From: Pseudomonas soli | GTDB taxonomy: Bacteria; Pseudomonadota; Gammaproteobacteria; Pseudomonadales; Pseudomonadaceae | Assembly (NCBI RefSeq): GCF_900110655.1 | Contig: NZ_FOEQ01000001.1 | Span: 285,152-349,151 of the forward strand | Length of the DNA stretch: 64,000 bases | Reading direction: 5' to 3' | Shown here: in pieces, positions 27,824-36,594 of the stretch | How positions within the stretch are numbered: position 1 is the stretch's first letter | How the letters are laid out: the number at the start of each line of letters is the position of its first letter | The notes under the pieces: generated by a model | Databases searched by the model: none | Told to the model about the DNA's origin: nothing | Seen by the model: the letters and a program-made list of their open reading frames with translations, nothing else | Translations under genes and position numbers: made by a program

Positions 27824-28044
27824 AAAAATCCTTTAGTCCATGATCCACCATCAAACGGATGGCGCGCGGATCATACGGAAAAGGGCCGCGCAGTGAAAGC
27901 CATTAGTGCAACGCTGGCCCTGGGGTTACATACACTCACAAGTGTCCAGACTAAAACTAAGCCAGTTCAGCCACTGCTTAATCGTTACAGGATCGGTAGT
28001 TTGCATCGTCTGCGCCGAGCGGCCTGATCGAAGGCGACCACTTG

Positions 28045-28248
28045 ATGCTTGAACTAGAAGAGGCAATGGAAAGCGCCGAGCTTGAATACGGTATTTTGCG
28101 TAGCGATTGGACAAGCCGGCAAGCGATCTCACCGAAATAGGGTTTGCGGCGCTAGTGAATGAAGCTGTTTTTTACAGCGAGGACAAGCAGTTTCCATGGA
28201 CTGGCAAATGTCGAAATCGTCTCTTCACCGCCGGTTTAAAAAAAAAGC
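28045..28248 (+). pseudogene. possible small frameshifted gene, unrecognised
   Basis: An open frame from ATG 28045 (MLELEEAMESAELEYGILRS) stops at 28139, but shifting by one base near the stop continues an apparently protein-like sequence (TEIGFAALVNEAVFYSEDKQ) up to the pagL terminator. This could be a decayed gene of about 65 residues left by an older island. No family recognised; it could also be chance. Confidence 0.3.
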
Positions 28249-28264
28249 CCGCGCAAGGCGGGCA
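28234..28264 (-). terminator. pagL terminator
   Basis: GCCCGC GCAAG GCGGGC stem with a run of nine A on the left, giving a U-tract on the minus strand just after the pagL stop. Confidence 0.85.
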
Positions 28265-28279
28265 AAGAAGGGGGGTCGG

Positions 28280-28789
28280 TTAAATCTGGTGGCTGTAGAA
28301 CAGCGAGTAGGATTCAATACCGTCGTTGGGCTGCTTGATCCCTGCGTTGGAATAATGAATGGCGCGAAGGCCTACCTTTTGGGTTTCACCAATTTTCAGG
28401 CCGGCCCCGAGACGGTCTTCGAAGTTGAACGCCGAGCCGAACTCTTGATCGCCTGCCGCCGTTCCGGAGAATACCGCGACACCAATGCCCGCTTCCACGA
28501 ACGGTTTAATATGGCCGTTACCGAATTCATAGACAAAGACCGGAGCGAACGAAAGCGAGTGTGCTCCGCCGGAAGCATCACCAGCTTCCCAGTAGGTGTA
28601 ACCCGCGTCCCAGTAGCCAGTCAGGCGCCCTGTGCTCGACTCGAACCAGCTTTTATCCCAGTTAAAACCCAGGCCTGCACGAGCGGTGATGCCGCCTTGG
28701 CTCGTCGCGCCAATGGCACCAGATAACTCCGCAGCGCCAGTTGTCGCGGCAAAAAGGGACAGCATCGCCACAGCGATGAATGTTTTCAT
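28280..28789 (-). CDS. pagL: lipid A 3-O-deacylase PagL
   Basis: A 169-aa outer-membrane beta-barrel enzyme that removes the 3-O acyl chain of lipid A. The signal peptide (MKTFIAVAMLSLFAATTGAA) is followed by barrel strands (STGRLTGYWDAGYTYWEAGD, LSFAPVFVYEFGNGHIKPFV) and the catalytic segment RAIHYSNAGIKQPNDGIESY, which contains the His, Ser and Glu of the triad. C-terminal aromatic-rich strand SYSLFYSHQI is as expected for BAM insertion. Similarity to P. aeruginosa PagL is strong by eye. It lies just outside the island boundary, next to integrase debris, so it may belong to an older insertion. Confidence 0.93.
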   Translation of the reverse strand: MKTFIAVAMLSLFAATTGAAELSGAIGATSQGGITARAGLGFNWDKSWFESSTGRLTGYWDAGYTYWEAGDASGGAHSLSFAPVFVYEFGNGHIKPFVEAGIGVAVFSGTAAGDQEFGSAFNFEDRLGAGLKIGETQKVGLRAIHYSNAGIKQPNDGIESYSLFYSHQI

Positions 28790-28924
28790 GATCACGGTCT
28801 TCCATGGTTTGTTTACTTAGCTAGCGATCAGAAGCAAAGTGACATCAAAACGTTCAATACTTTTAAATTTTTTTTGTCGCGTCTGCCGGAATGCTTGTAG
28901 ACGCGGGTGCTCCTGACCGACTCG

Positions 28925-29334
28925 TCACTTGATTTGCTGAGTGTCCAGCGCCCACCAAACATGCCGAGATGCCACGGCGCCAGCGGCTGATGACAAGCCT
29001 CCAGGGCGCGAAGCTGACGTAGGTCGACTATCGCACTCCTTGCTACCCTTCGGCATTCGAGTCGTTCGACAAGGGTCGGTCCAGGTCATCTCTGGCATGT
29101 AGCAGTCCAGGGCCCCGACGAGCGCTGTGCTCTCGTCATCGCGCATGTAGACGAAGCGCGCAGGCAACATGTCGCCTTCGGCAGCCCATCGCCGGGCTCA
29201 GCCTTGGATCCGGGGGGGCAAGCGGTTGGGTTTTGCCTGCGATGGATCTGGACGCGCCAGGCCTCGCCGCGCTTTTCGTGGTACGCCTCGGCGGGATGAC
29301 TTCGAATGCTTGGAGGAATATCACCCTCCCCCAA
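28925..29334 (-). pseudogene. decayed tyrosine integrase fragment
   Basis: Two frames together match the N-terminus of the intact island integrase (50084-51061). The first reads MGEGDIPP...EAYHEKRGEAWRVQI against GELGEGDIPP...MAYYEKRGEAWRAQI. After a frameshift, ARFVYMRDDESTALVGALDCY matches ARFVDMREAESTTLSEALDRY. Then, past an internal deletion of roughly 75 codons, DPCRTTRMPKGSKECDSRPT matches NPCRAIRMPRGSKERDRRPT. The catalytic C-terminal half is gone. It abuts the left tRNA-derived repeat in the same orientation as the intact integrase, so it is the remains of an earlier island at the same tRNA gene. Confidence 0.85.
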
Positions 29335-29346
29335 AATGCACCCGGA

Positions 29347-29453
29347 CGAAAAAAGCCCCGAGGGCTATACAGCGCTCGGGGCCTTCAATATGGCGGAGAG
29401 ATAGGGATTTGAACCCTAGGTACTGTTGCCAGCACAACGGATTTCGAATCCGT
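29347..29453. repeat. left attachment-site copy (partial tRNA-Ser plus terminator)
   Basis: 107 bases match 51128-51234 with two mismatches. The copy includes the tRNA terminator hairpin and the 3' 63 bases of tRNA-Ser(CGA), from the CCA end through the anticodon region, and then diverges. It is the direct repeat expected from integration of the 21.8-kb island at the tRNA 3' end. It is not a functional tRNA because the 5' part is missing. Confidence 0.93.
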
Positions 29454-29719
29454 TTTCGGCCCTAAATAAATTCTAGTGATTTACGAAAAATCCAATAAAA
29501 TCAATGCCTTAAACGAATAGTCACACAACAGCACTCCACATGATTTGGGGGATCCATTCCCCCAAAATTCCCCCAAGATCGAGACATTCCTGATACGTGG
29601 GCTGCTTAAACCATCAAAATTCAGACCTGTCTTATTGGACGGAGGCCTGCCAAAAGATAAAACGGTCTCAAGCCAGACAGACTGGCCTTCCCTGCCACGT
29701 CGCACCGAAAGGTAGATCC
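29454..29719. other. left edge of island, no gene seen
   Basis: 266 bases between the left attachment copy and the first small open frame of the island. A/T-richer than the chromosome. No convincing gene or structure. Confidence 0.6.
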
Positions 29720-29944
29720 ATGAACTCCATACATAGCATCCAGTCCCTGCAGTTGCGTCTGATCGAATCAGCATCGGTGAGCGAAAGCTGTGCCAGCGAT
29801 CTGCTGATGATTTTACGTAAGCTCAGCACAGCCGAGGCCACCAGTGTTGTCGGCATCATCAGTCTGCTCCACAGTGAGGCAGGGGCGTTGAGAAAGATAT
29901 CCAAGGACATCACGCAGCGTTACGCAGCTTTGTCGGCCTGCTGA
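29720..29944 (+). CDS. hypothetical small protein at island edge
   Basis: A 74-aa open frame beginning MNSIHSIQSLQLRLIESASV with AAAGG eight bases upstream. The composition is helical (LLMILRKLSTAEATSVVGII, AGALRKISKDITQRYAALSA), without signal or membrane segment. No family recognised. It is the first open frame inside the left edge of the island and runs toward the fimbrial genes. Could be a small regulatory or cargo gene, or spurious. Confidence 0.45.
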   Translation: MNSIHSIQSLQLRLIESASVSESCASDLLMILRKLSTAEATSVVGIISLLHSEAGALRKISKDITQRYAALSAC

Positions 29945-30165
29945 GGTCGACGAACGCTGTGTCAAAACTTCCTGACGCTTTCAGATCAACAGGAACGCCC
30001 GCCAGGTACGAAGAAAGGTAACTGCTTGGAAGCGAGGTACATTGCCGGGAGCGCCCCCTCATCTCAAACCCAGTTGTTAGCAATTCGCATAATGGCTTGG
30101 TAAGACCAGTCCGCAGCGCTCGAACCACACGCTGCCTGCAATCTCCCGGGCAAAACCGCAGGGTG

Positions 30166-30510
30166 TCAAGGCGACGTCAGAATGACCACATAATTACCTT
30201 GTGAGACCTGTTTACCGCCGGCATCAACCAGCGTGTAACGCAGAGTGGTACGGTCAAGTGCGCCAGCGCTGATCACCTGTACAGCCCCCCCTTCGCTTTC
30301 CACGCCCTGGACATCAATGTGGCTGCCAAGAGTCCCTGATGGACACTCATCCAGCCGAACCCCCCAATCCCCCGCAGTCCCACGACAGGAAGGCTCAACG
30401 ATGCTGCCAGTGAACTGCAGCACTCCCGAACTTATATCGCTTTTTGCGTGCACCTGCGCTACCGCCCCCAAGCAGCTCATTGCGCATACCGCAAAGATCT
30501 TGATGTTCAT
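30166..30510 (-). CDS. short fimbrial-subunit-like secreted protein
   Basis: A 114-aa protein with a signal peptide (MNIKIFAVCAMSCLGAVAQVHA). The mature part has the type 1 fimbrial subunit opening VLQFTGSIVEPSCRG, a second Cys in RLDECPSG, and later short beta-type segments, ending in QGNYVVILTSP, a weak match to a fimbrial C-terminal strand. It is shorter than ordinary pilins (about 150-180 residues mature), so it may be a minor subunit, a pilus stopper or a diverged pseudopilin. It is divergent from the chaperone gene, sharing a 165-base gap that probably holds both promoters. Confidence 0.65.
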   Translation of the reverse strand: MNIKIFAVCAMSCLGAVAQVHAKSDISSGVLQFTGSIVEPSCRGTAGDWGVRLDECPSGTLGSHIDVQGVESEGGAVQVISAGALDRTTLRYTLVDAGGKQVSQGNYVVILTSP

Positions 30511-30674
30511 TGCTTCACTCCCCAGTGAACCCACTTGCCCTCAGCCTATCCGATAAGTGGTGACAAGCACCGACCAAGGTGTGAGCCCGCTCACAAAGCG
30601 GATAACGAAAAGTGGATGCACATCGAGACCTTTTAAGAAACGTCTCAAAGCCGACAGGACTATCAGCTTCTAGC

Positions 30675-31427
30675 ATGGCTCCTGACTACCCCAGTCAGCC
30701 TCACCGGAGCCGTTACTTGCCTACACCGCAGCGCTTCCCCTTGTTTTCGCTCAAGGCCGTCCAGGCGCTACTCGCCTCCCTATGCCTGGCGAGTAGTGCC
30801 TGGGCGCAGCTCAAGGTCGAAGGCACCCGCTTGATCTACCTTGGACAGGACAGGGAAGCCAGCATCAACGTTGTCAATCGCAGTGGCGAGGAGACCGTCA
30901 TGCAGAGCTGGGTCAGCGACCCGCAAGGCGGTGACGATATCCCATTCGCTATTGTCCAGCCTCTGACCTTGTTACCCCCGCAAGGCCACCAAATGTTGCG
31001 CGTGCTCTATGCAGGTCAGGGCCTACCCACCGATCGAGAGTCGATGTTTTGGCTGAACATCCTCGAAATCCCGCGCAAGTCCGAGCACGCTGACAGCATG
31101 CAATTCGCAATTCGACAACGACTCAAGCTCTTCTATCGCCCTACAGAGCTGCAGGGCTCGACCAGCGATGCAGTGCGAAATCTGCAATGGCATCGGCATT
31201 CACAGCGTATCGAAATTAGTAACCGAAGTGCCTTTCACCTCTCGCTGGTGGACCTTGCACTCGAAGGCCCTGGCCTCCATCAGCCCTTAACAGATTACGT
31301 GCTGCTCCAACCGGGTGCATCAATCACCCTCGACGCGCGCTCACCCGTGCCTGACGGCAGCCGTGTCGCATTCACCGAAATCGCCGACAGCGGTCTGCTG
31401 CAAAACCACAGCGCGCCGCTGCCGTAA
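30675..31427 (+). CDS. fimbrial periplasmic chaperone (PapD-like; CupD5-like)
   Basis: A 250-aa PapD-type chaperone. After a signal segment (LKAVQALLASLCLASSAWA) the mature protein starts LKVEGTRLIYLGQDREASIN and has the G1 donor-strand block FAIRQRLKLFYRP and GQGLPTDRESMFWLNILEIP, the diagnostic chaperone motif. It is a paralogue of the chaperone at 41314 and the same length. Chaperones of this family complete the pilin fold in the periplasm and deliver subunits to the usher. It overlaps the adhesin gene by TAATG, so the two are translated together. In PA14 the CupD5 chaperone is at the end of the locus; here it is in front of pvrS. Confidence 0.88.
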   Translation: MAPDYPSQPHRSRYLPTPQRFPLFSLKAVQALLASLCLASSAWAQLKVEGTRLIYLGQDREASINVVNRSGEETVMQSWVSDPQGGDDIPFAIVQPLTLLPPQGHQMLRVLYAGQGLPTDRESMFWLNILEIPRKSEHADSMQFAIRQRLKLFYRPTELQGSTSDAVRNLQWHRHSQRIEISNRSAFHLSLVDLALEGPGLHQPLTDYVLLQPGASITLDARSPVPDGSRVAFTEIADSGLLQNHSAPLP

Positions 31428-32440
31428 TGACACAGCCACAGGATTCTCCCATGCCACCGATCAGGAAACACCTGTTGGGTCTACTGCTCATTGCCGCTGC
31501 ATGTCCCACCACCAGCTACGCGCTGTCATGCAAGCTCGACCCGTCCAAAACAGCCGTTTTTAAAGAAGCACTGGGCACCGCGCTGGCTGTTCCAGCCGAC
31601 GCGCCGGACGGCACCATCATCTGGGAGTCGGAGGAGCGCGCGTTGCCTGTGATCTGTGCGGATGATTACGAGATGGGGTTAGATGAAATCGTCTATTTCT
31701 ACATCAACCCTGCGAAGGTGAGTGTCGGCCAGGGAATACGAGTGGGTATTCGCTACAAATCACAAGTGATCACCCAAGCCTCGGGGACTATCAGCACAGG
31801 CTACAGCTCGTTTTACGGGTGCAACTGGGCCAACTGCACGGGGTGGGACAAAGCGAGATTCACCCTGAATTTCAGTGTCTTCATCGAAAAATTCGGCAAA
31901 ACGCCAGCCAACGGACAGGCCAGTACCGCCACCGAGTACCGGGTGTTTCAGCTGGACGGCAGGGGCGGCTTGAACCCCAAGCCTAACAGCAACCTGAACT
32001 ATGTCATCACCGGCATGAACAACATCCGCTTCGTTCCCTGCTCGCCGGAGCTGACCATCACACCGTCCGTGGTCAACTTCCGCCGCGCCCTGACCAGTTC
32101 GGCGCAAGTAGGCCAAGTTGCCAGTTCGGCCAACTTCAGCCTCGACCTGATCAGAAACTGCGACACCCCCTACGCGGTCAACGCCCGCTTCACACCCGTC
32201 GCCGGTACGGCAAGTGTCATCGACAAGTTACTAGTACCGACCCAGAACACCTCCGTAGGTATCGCGCTGACGCGCCAGGACAGCAATCAGCCAGTCCCAT
32301 TCGGAGACTGGTTCAAGCTCAGCGACCTGACGACGCCAGGGTTGATCCGGAACGAATTCCGCGCCGACCTTGTCTGGCGTGCCCCGGCAACCCCTGGAGC
32401 GTTCGAAGCCTCGGCCCTTGTCGATCTGTTTTTCAAGTAG
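31427..32440 (+). CDS. fimbrial tip adhesin-like protein (CupD4-like)
   Basis: A 337-aa secreted protein. The signal (LLGLLLIAAACPTTSYALS) may start at the TAATG-overlapping Met or at MPPIRKH 24 bases later. The first domain (about 30-190) has Cys-rich features (FYGCNWANCTGWDKA) suited to a receptor-binding lectin-like domain. The second (about 205-337) looks like a pilin domain: CSPELTITPSVVNF, NFSLDLIRNCDTPY and the terminal strand FEASALVDLFFK. This two-domain plan is typical of chaperone-usher tip adhesins. It is coupled to the upstream chaperone and lies 57 bases before pvrS. Confidence 0.78.
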   Translation: MTQPQDSPMPPIRKHLLGLLLIAAACPTTSYALSCKLDPSKTAVFKEALGTALAVPADAPDGTIIWESEERALPVICADDYEMGLDEIVYFYINPAKVSVGQGIRVGIRYKSQVITQASGTISTGYSSFYGCNWANCTGWDKARFTLNFSVFIEKFGKTPANGQASTATEYRVFQLDGRGGLNPKPNSNLNYVITGMNNIRFVPCSPELTITPSVVNFRRALTSSAQVGQVASSANFSLDLIRNCDTPYAVNARFTPVAGTASVIDKLLVPTQNTSVGIALTRQDSNQPVPFGDWFKLSDLTTPGLIRNEFRADLVWRAPATPGAFEASALVDLFFK

Positions 32441-32454
32441 CCACGGTTTAAGGA

Positions 32455-32466
32455 TCGTCTGATGTC
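32455..32466. promoter_or_regulatory. 12-bp motif upstream of pvrS-like gene
   Basis: TCGTCTGATGTC is identical to 40555-40566 upstream of the cupD1-like pilin gene. It lies 32 bases before the pvrS start. A shared regulator site is inferred. Confidence 0.4.
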
Positions 32467-32497
32467 GTACTGCCACCTCCGTATCTAAAGTCGCTTC

Positions 32498-35326
32498 ATG
32501 CGACTGAAAACCTACCTGCAGCAGATCAACCCACTGTTCTCCAACCCGGAAGCCGCTCGCCACCTGCTTCGCTTGTTGGCGCTTGTACTGTCGGCGGGCA
32601 TTCTCGGTGGTGCCTATAGCTTTCTGCTGCTCAGCTTCAATACCGAAATATCCCAGCGCCGCGGCTACATGAGCAGTGCGATTGCCGAGGCGCACACCTT
32701 CTTCACCAACCGTGAAGCGCTGCTAGAAAGCCTGAGCCTCTCGGCGATTACCCGAACGGCACCAGGCGTAACGCACATGACGCAGACACCCAGCGAGGAG
32801 GTGCACCTGCTACTGGGCAACAAGCCGGGCCAACAATGGAGCCTGTGGCTGAGTCAACGTATGTGCGACTACCTTCGCGCCAAGCAGGTCAACCTGCTGT
32901 ACGTCGGCGCTGGCCCTCAGGCCCAGGCGCGCTGGCTGTACAGCACCATTGCGCACGCGCATACCCCGTCCACGGCGCTGCTGGAGCGCTTGCAAACCGA
33001 GCAAAGGCGTCTGCCAGCCACGGTCAATGAGCTATGGCTGGCCGACAAAGATGAGCAGCATACGCACCTCTACATTTTCCAGCGCCTGGACCAGCGCGAC
33101 CCAGAATCCGGTTGGCTGGGCCTGGAGATTGATAGCCGTGAAGTATCCCCGACCCTGGATGACGCGAGTTCGGGCAAGTTCATGATGTACAACGCCGATG
33201 GCATGCTGGTCTTCAGCAACAGCTCCGACCAGGCGCTGAGCCAGATGTTGAGAGCCCACCAGGGCAGTGACTTTTTCGGTTTCATCGGCCAGGGGTTGTT
33301 ACCGGAGTACCTGGTCATCAACAAACCGTTGATGTCGTCAGATTGGCAGCTGGTATATGGGATCGACCTGCTTTCCATTCTCTCGGAGCTCTGGGTACAG
33401 CTGCTGGGCGCCCTGCTATTCTGCCTGCTCAGCATCAGCCTGATGCTGTTGCTGATCCGCCGCTTCGAACAACGGTTCATCACCCCGACGGTGCAACGCA
33501 TACGGGCATTGGTTGAGAGCGAACTGTTCAACCGTGACGTCATTGAGACCGCGCCGGTCGCCCTGTGCGTGCTGCGTCGCAGCGACGGCCAGGTGGTGCT
33601 GGAAAATCACTTGGCCCAGCAGTGGCTAGGCGAAGCCCGCGAATCACGCAGCGCAGCGTGGATTGATCAGGCGTTCGCCGTGCCAAATGTTGCGGGTAGC
33701 GATTACTTCGAAACCAGTGATGGCCGGCATCTCTACCTCAGCTGTGCGCCAACCCGCTACAAAGGCGAGGACGTCGTTCTCTGCGTCTTCAGCGATATCA
33801 GTGCACGCAAGCGGATCGAAGCCGCTCTGGAAGATGCCCGACGCTCGGCCGACAGTGCCAATGAAGCCAAGACCCAATTCCTTGCCACCATGAGTCACGA
33901 GATCCGCACGCCCCTGTACGGTGTGCTCGGCACTTTGGAACTGCTGTCACGCACCGCGCTCGATGGGCAACAGCGCGACTACCTACAAGCAATCGAAGGC
34001 TCGTCGGCGACACTGCTGCAACTGATCTGCGATGTACTCGACGTATCGAAGATCGAGGCCGGCCAATTGGCTCTGGAGCACAGCGAGTTCTGCGTGCCGG
34101 AGCTGGCCATGGAAGTGATCCAGAGTTACAGCGCGGCGGCAAGGAACAAAGGCTTACAGTTGTATGGCTGCCTGGATCCGCACCTACCCGAACGTTTGCT
34201 AGGCGACGTCAACCGGATCCGCCAGATACTGAACAATCTTCTAAGCAATGCTGTGAAATTTACCGATTGTGGACGGGTGGTGCTGCGGGCGAGGCTGCTT
34301 CATCGCGAGGGCGAGCGTTCGTCCATACTGTGGCAGGTCGCAGACACTGGCAAAGGTATTGCCGAGCAGGATCACGCATCAATTTTCGACCCCTTCTACC
34401 AAAGTGGCGGTCACACACAGCTAGTTCCCGGTACAGGTCTGGGACTCGCCATCTGCCAGCGCCTGACGCAATTGATGAATGGCCAGTTGCGCCTTGTCAG
34501 CGAATTGGGCCTGGGCAGTAGTTTCAGCCTGACCTTGCCGCTGGAGGTGGTATCCGCGGGTGCCGCCTCGACCCTTGCCCCCTTCAACCTGCTGGCGGAA
34601 CGCATACAGGTGGTCTCGCCAATCCATGAATTAGCCGAAACCTTCGCAGGTTGGTTGTGCCGCTGGGGCGCACGCGCCCAAATCGGCGTGGCGTCTACCG
34701 GCAGCCATGCCCCTGCCGGACTGCTGCTGGAGCTGCATCCCGGCAGTTTCGAGCAGTGGCTGGTGGCAGACTGGGACGGTCCGCGTATCGTGGCAAGTGC
34801 ATTTGGCGGCTGGGAGGCCCGTAATGATGCCGGCCAATGGCAGGTGAACATAAACGATCTGGGCGCGCTTCATCACGCTATCAGTCAGGCCCAGGGCCTG
34901 CATCGCCCCCGCAGCGCCCTCTCGACGAGCACGGACGCGCCGGAACCACTCGGGCTACATGTGCTGGTTGCCGAAGATAATGTCATCAACCAATTGATCT
35001 TACGCGATCAGCTCCAAGAGCTGGGCTGCAGTGTGACCTTGACCTGCAATGGCGATGAGGCACTGCAGAGCTGGCAGCGCGAGCCATTCGACTTGGTTCT
35101 GACCGACGTCAACATGCCGATCATGAACGGCTATGACCTTGCCCGATCCCTGCGCAAGCAAGGTTGCAGTCTGCCCATCATCGGTGCCACCGCCAACGCA
35201 CTGCGCGGTGAGGAAGAGCTGTGTCTGGCTGCCGGCATGGACCACTGCTTGATCAAACCTTTCAACCTACAAGCTCTGTTTAACTGCCTGGCCGCGTATA
35301 GAGGTAGCCGTTTTGAAGCCCTTTAA
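32498..35326 (+). CDS. pvrS: hybrid sensor histidine kinase, PvrS-like
   Basis: A 942-aa inner-membrane hybrid kinase. TM1 at about 22-46, a periplasmic sensor region to about 295, TM2 near 300-322 (LLGALLFCLLSISLMLLLIR), a PAS-like segment, then HisKA with H467 ([20 protein letters not shown]), HATPase ([34 protein letters not shown]), a degenerate receiver-like stretch, and a C-terminal receiver with D870 (LTDVNMPIMNGYDLA). It has no Hpt domain, so it would need the Hpt of the RcsC-like partner. Its end overlaps pvrR by 14 bases. Gene order matches the PA14 cupD locus. Confidence 0.85.
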   Translation: MRLKTYLQQINPLFSNPEAARHLLRLLALVLSAGILGGAYSFLLLSFNTEISQRRGYMSSAIAEAHTFFTNREALLESLSLSAITRTAPGVTHMTQTPSEEVHLLLGNKPGQQWSLWLSQRMCDYLRAKQVNLLYVGAGPQAQARWLYSTIAHAHTPSTALLERLQTEQRRLPATVNELWLADKDEQHTHLYIFQRLDQRDPESGWLGLEIDSREVSPTLDDASSGKFMMYNADGMLVFSNSSDQALSQMLRAHQGSDFFGFIGQGLLPEYLVINKPLMSSDWQLVYGIDLLSILSELWVQLLGALLFCLLSISLMLLLIRRFEQRFITPTVQRIRALVESELFNRDVIETAPVALCVLRRSDGQVVLENHLAQQWLGEARESRSAAWIDQAFAVPNVAGSDYFETSDGRHLYLSCAPTRYKGEDVVLCVFSDISARKRIEAALEDARRSADSANEAKTQFLATMSHEIRTPLYGVLGTLELLSRTALDGQQRDYLQAIEGSSATLLQLICDVLDVSKIEAGQLALEHSEFCVPELAMEVIQSYSAAARNKGLQLYGCLDPHLPERLLGDVNRIRQILNNLLSNAVKFTDCGRVVLRARLLHREGERSSILWQVADTGKGIAEQDHASIFDPFYQSGGHTQLVPGTGLGLAICQRLTQLMNGQLRLVSELGLGSSFSLTLPLEVVSAGAASTLAPFNLLAERIQVVSPIHELAETFAGWLCRWGARAQIGVASTGSHAPAGLLLELHPGSFEQWLVADWDGPRIVASAFGGWEARNDAGQWQVNINDLGALHHAISQAQGLHRPRSALSTSTDAPEPLGLHVLVAEDNVINQLILRDQLQELGCSVTLTCNGDEALQSWQREPFDLVLTDVNMPIMNGYDLARSLRKQGCSLPIIGATANALRGEEELCLAAGMDHCLIKPFNLQALFNCLAAYRGSRFEAL

Positions 35327-36506
35327 CATCCTGATCGTCGAAGACCACCCGTTCCAGCATATGTACCTGCAGCACCTGTTCAACGAACTGGGCGCTTTCA
35401 AGCTGGAGGCGGCACGTGATGGCCAGGAAGCGCTGGAGCGCCTGCGCCAACAGAATTTCGACTTGGTGTTGACCGACCTATTGATGCCGGGCATGGATGG
35501 CGTGCAGTTCATCCAGCACCTAACCGGCCTGCCGCACAAACCAGGCCTAGCGATCATGAGTGCTGCTTCGCGGCGCATGCTCATGGCCGCGAGCCTCGTG
35601 GCCAAAAACCTCGGAGTAGACGTTCTCGGGTTGATCTCCAAACCAGTCGAGCCCGCTGCTTTGCGCAGCCTCATCGATCAACTACTGCTGCGACAGCAAG
35701 CTACCGTGCAAGCTAAGCCCGCCACCCTTGAGTTCAACCGGCAGACATTAGTTGATGCCCTGAACAAGCACGCGTTTCAGGCGTGGTTCCAGCCCAAGAA
35801 ATCCTTACACAATGGCCGTATTGTGGCGGCCGAGGCGCTGGTACGCTGGATGCACCCGGAGCAAGGTGTGCTTTTGCCCAGCGCCTTTCTCCCCACCCTC
35901 AACGCCTTCGGCCTGGAGGAGCGCCTGTTGTGGGTAATGCTCAAACAGGCCATGGATGCGCAGACGCGTTGGCGCGAGCAAGGTTACGATATCCCAGTTT
36001 CAATCAATCTACCGACCCATCTACTGAACAGCCACGACCTCGCCGACCGACTTCTGGAATTCGTCCTGCATCACCAGGGGATGCCCGGTAAGCTGTGCTT
36101 CGAACTGATGGAGTGTTCAGTTCCAGAGGACCTTAGCAACTTCTACGCAGGCGCATGCCGCCTGCGAATGAAAGGATTCGGTCTCTCTCAGGATGACTTT
36201 GGCAAGGGCTATAGCTCATACATGAGTCTCGTGTCGACACCTTTCACTGAACTCAAGATTGACCGGGCGCTGGTGCAACGCTGCGATGAAAGCGAAAGTT
36301 TGTCCTCGGCGCTAGCCAGCATTGTCGCCCTCGGCCGCAAGCTCGGCCTCACGGTGGTCGCCGAAGGCGTCGAGACCCCCCAAGAGCTTGAGTTGCTGCG
36401 CAAGGTCGACTGCAATCAGGTACAAGGCTTCCTAATCTCCCATGCCGTATCGGCGGAACAGTTCCAGCGCCTCCTGCGCAGCGACGGCCCTCCCTTGACT
36501 TTTTAA
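35313..36506 (+). CDS. pvrR: REC-EAL response regulator, PvrR-like c-di-GMP phosphodiesterase
   Basis: A 397-aa protein. Receiver at 1-125 (ILIVEDHPFQ, phosphoacceptor D55 in LTDLLMPGMDG, Lys in LISKPVEPAA) and an EAL domain at about 140-390. EAL motif at 174-176 (AEALVRWMHPEQG); metal and catalytic residues appear intact: LCFELMECS, QDDFGKGYSS, FTELKIDRAL, VVAEGVETPQE and QVQGFLIS. It should hydrolyse c-di-GMP. In PA14 PvrR opposes CupD fimbriae and biofilm. The start is TTG inside the end of pvrS, so expression is coupled to the kinase. Confidence 0.88.
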   Translation: MKPFNILIVEDHPFQHMYLQHLFNELGAFKLEAARDGQEALERLRQQNFDLVLTDLLMPGMDGVQFIQHLTGLPHKPGLAIMSAASRRMLMAASLVAKNLGVDVLGLISKPVEPAALRSLIDQLLLRQQATVQAKPATLEFNRQTLVDALNKHAFQAWFQPKKSLHNGRIVAAEALVRWMHPEQGVLLPSAFLPTLNAFGLEERLLWVMLKQAMDAQTRWREQGYDIPVSINLPTHLLNSHDLADRLLEFVLHHQGMPGKLCFELMECSVPEDLSNFYAGACRLRMKGFGLSQDDFGKGYSSYMSLVSTPFTELKIDRALVQRCDESESLSSALASIVALGRKLGLTVVAEGVETPQELELLRKVDCNQVQGFLISHAVSAEQFQRLLRSDGPPLTF

Positions 36507-36594
36507 CCTATAGCGACCCGCTGTGGAGGCCGAGCATCGGAGGTAGTATCCATTTGATATCGACGCCCTCCAGGTCTTGTGGATCCCGTTCTCC

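Noticed and set aside
28196..28726. Plus-strand frame opposite pagL
   Set aside because: It is the antisense of a clearly recognisable PagL gene that has its own signal peptide and terminator.
29391..29453. Second tRNA-Ser gene at the left edge of the island
   Set aside because: Only the 3' 63 bases match; after the anticodon stem the sequence diverges, so no acceptor or D-arm can form. It is an attachment-site copy.
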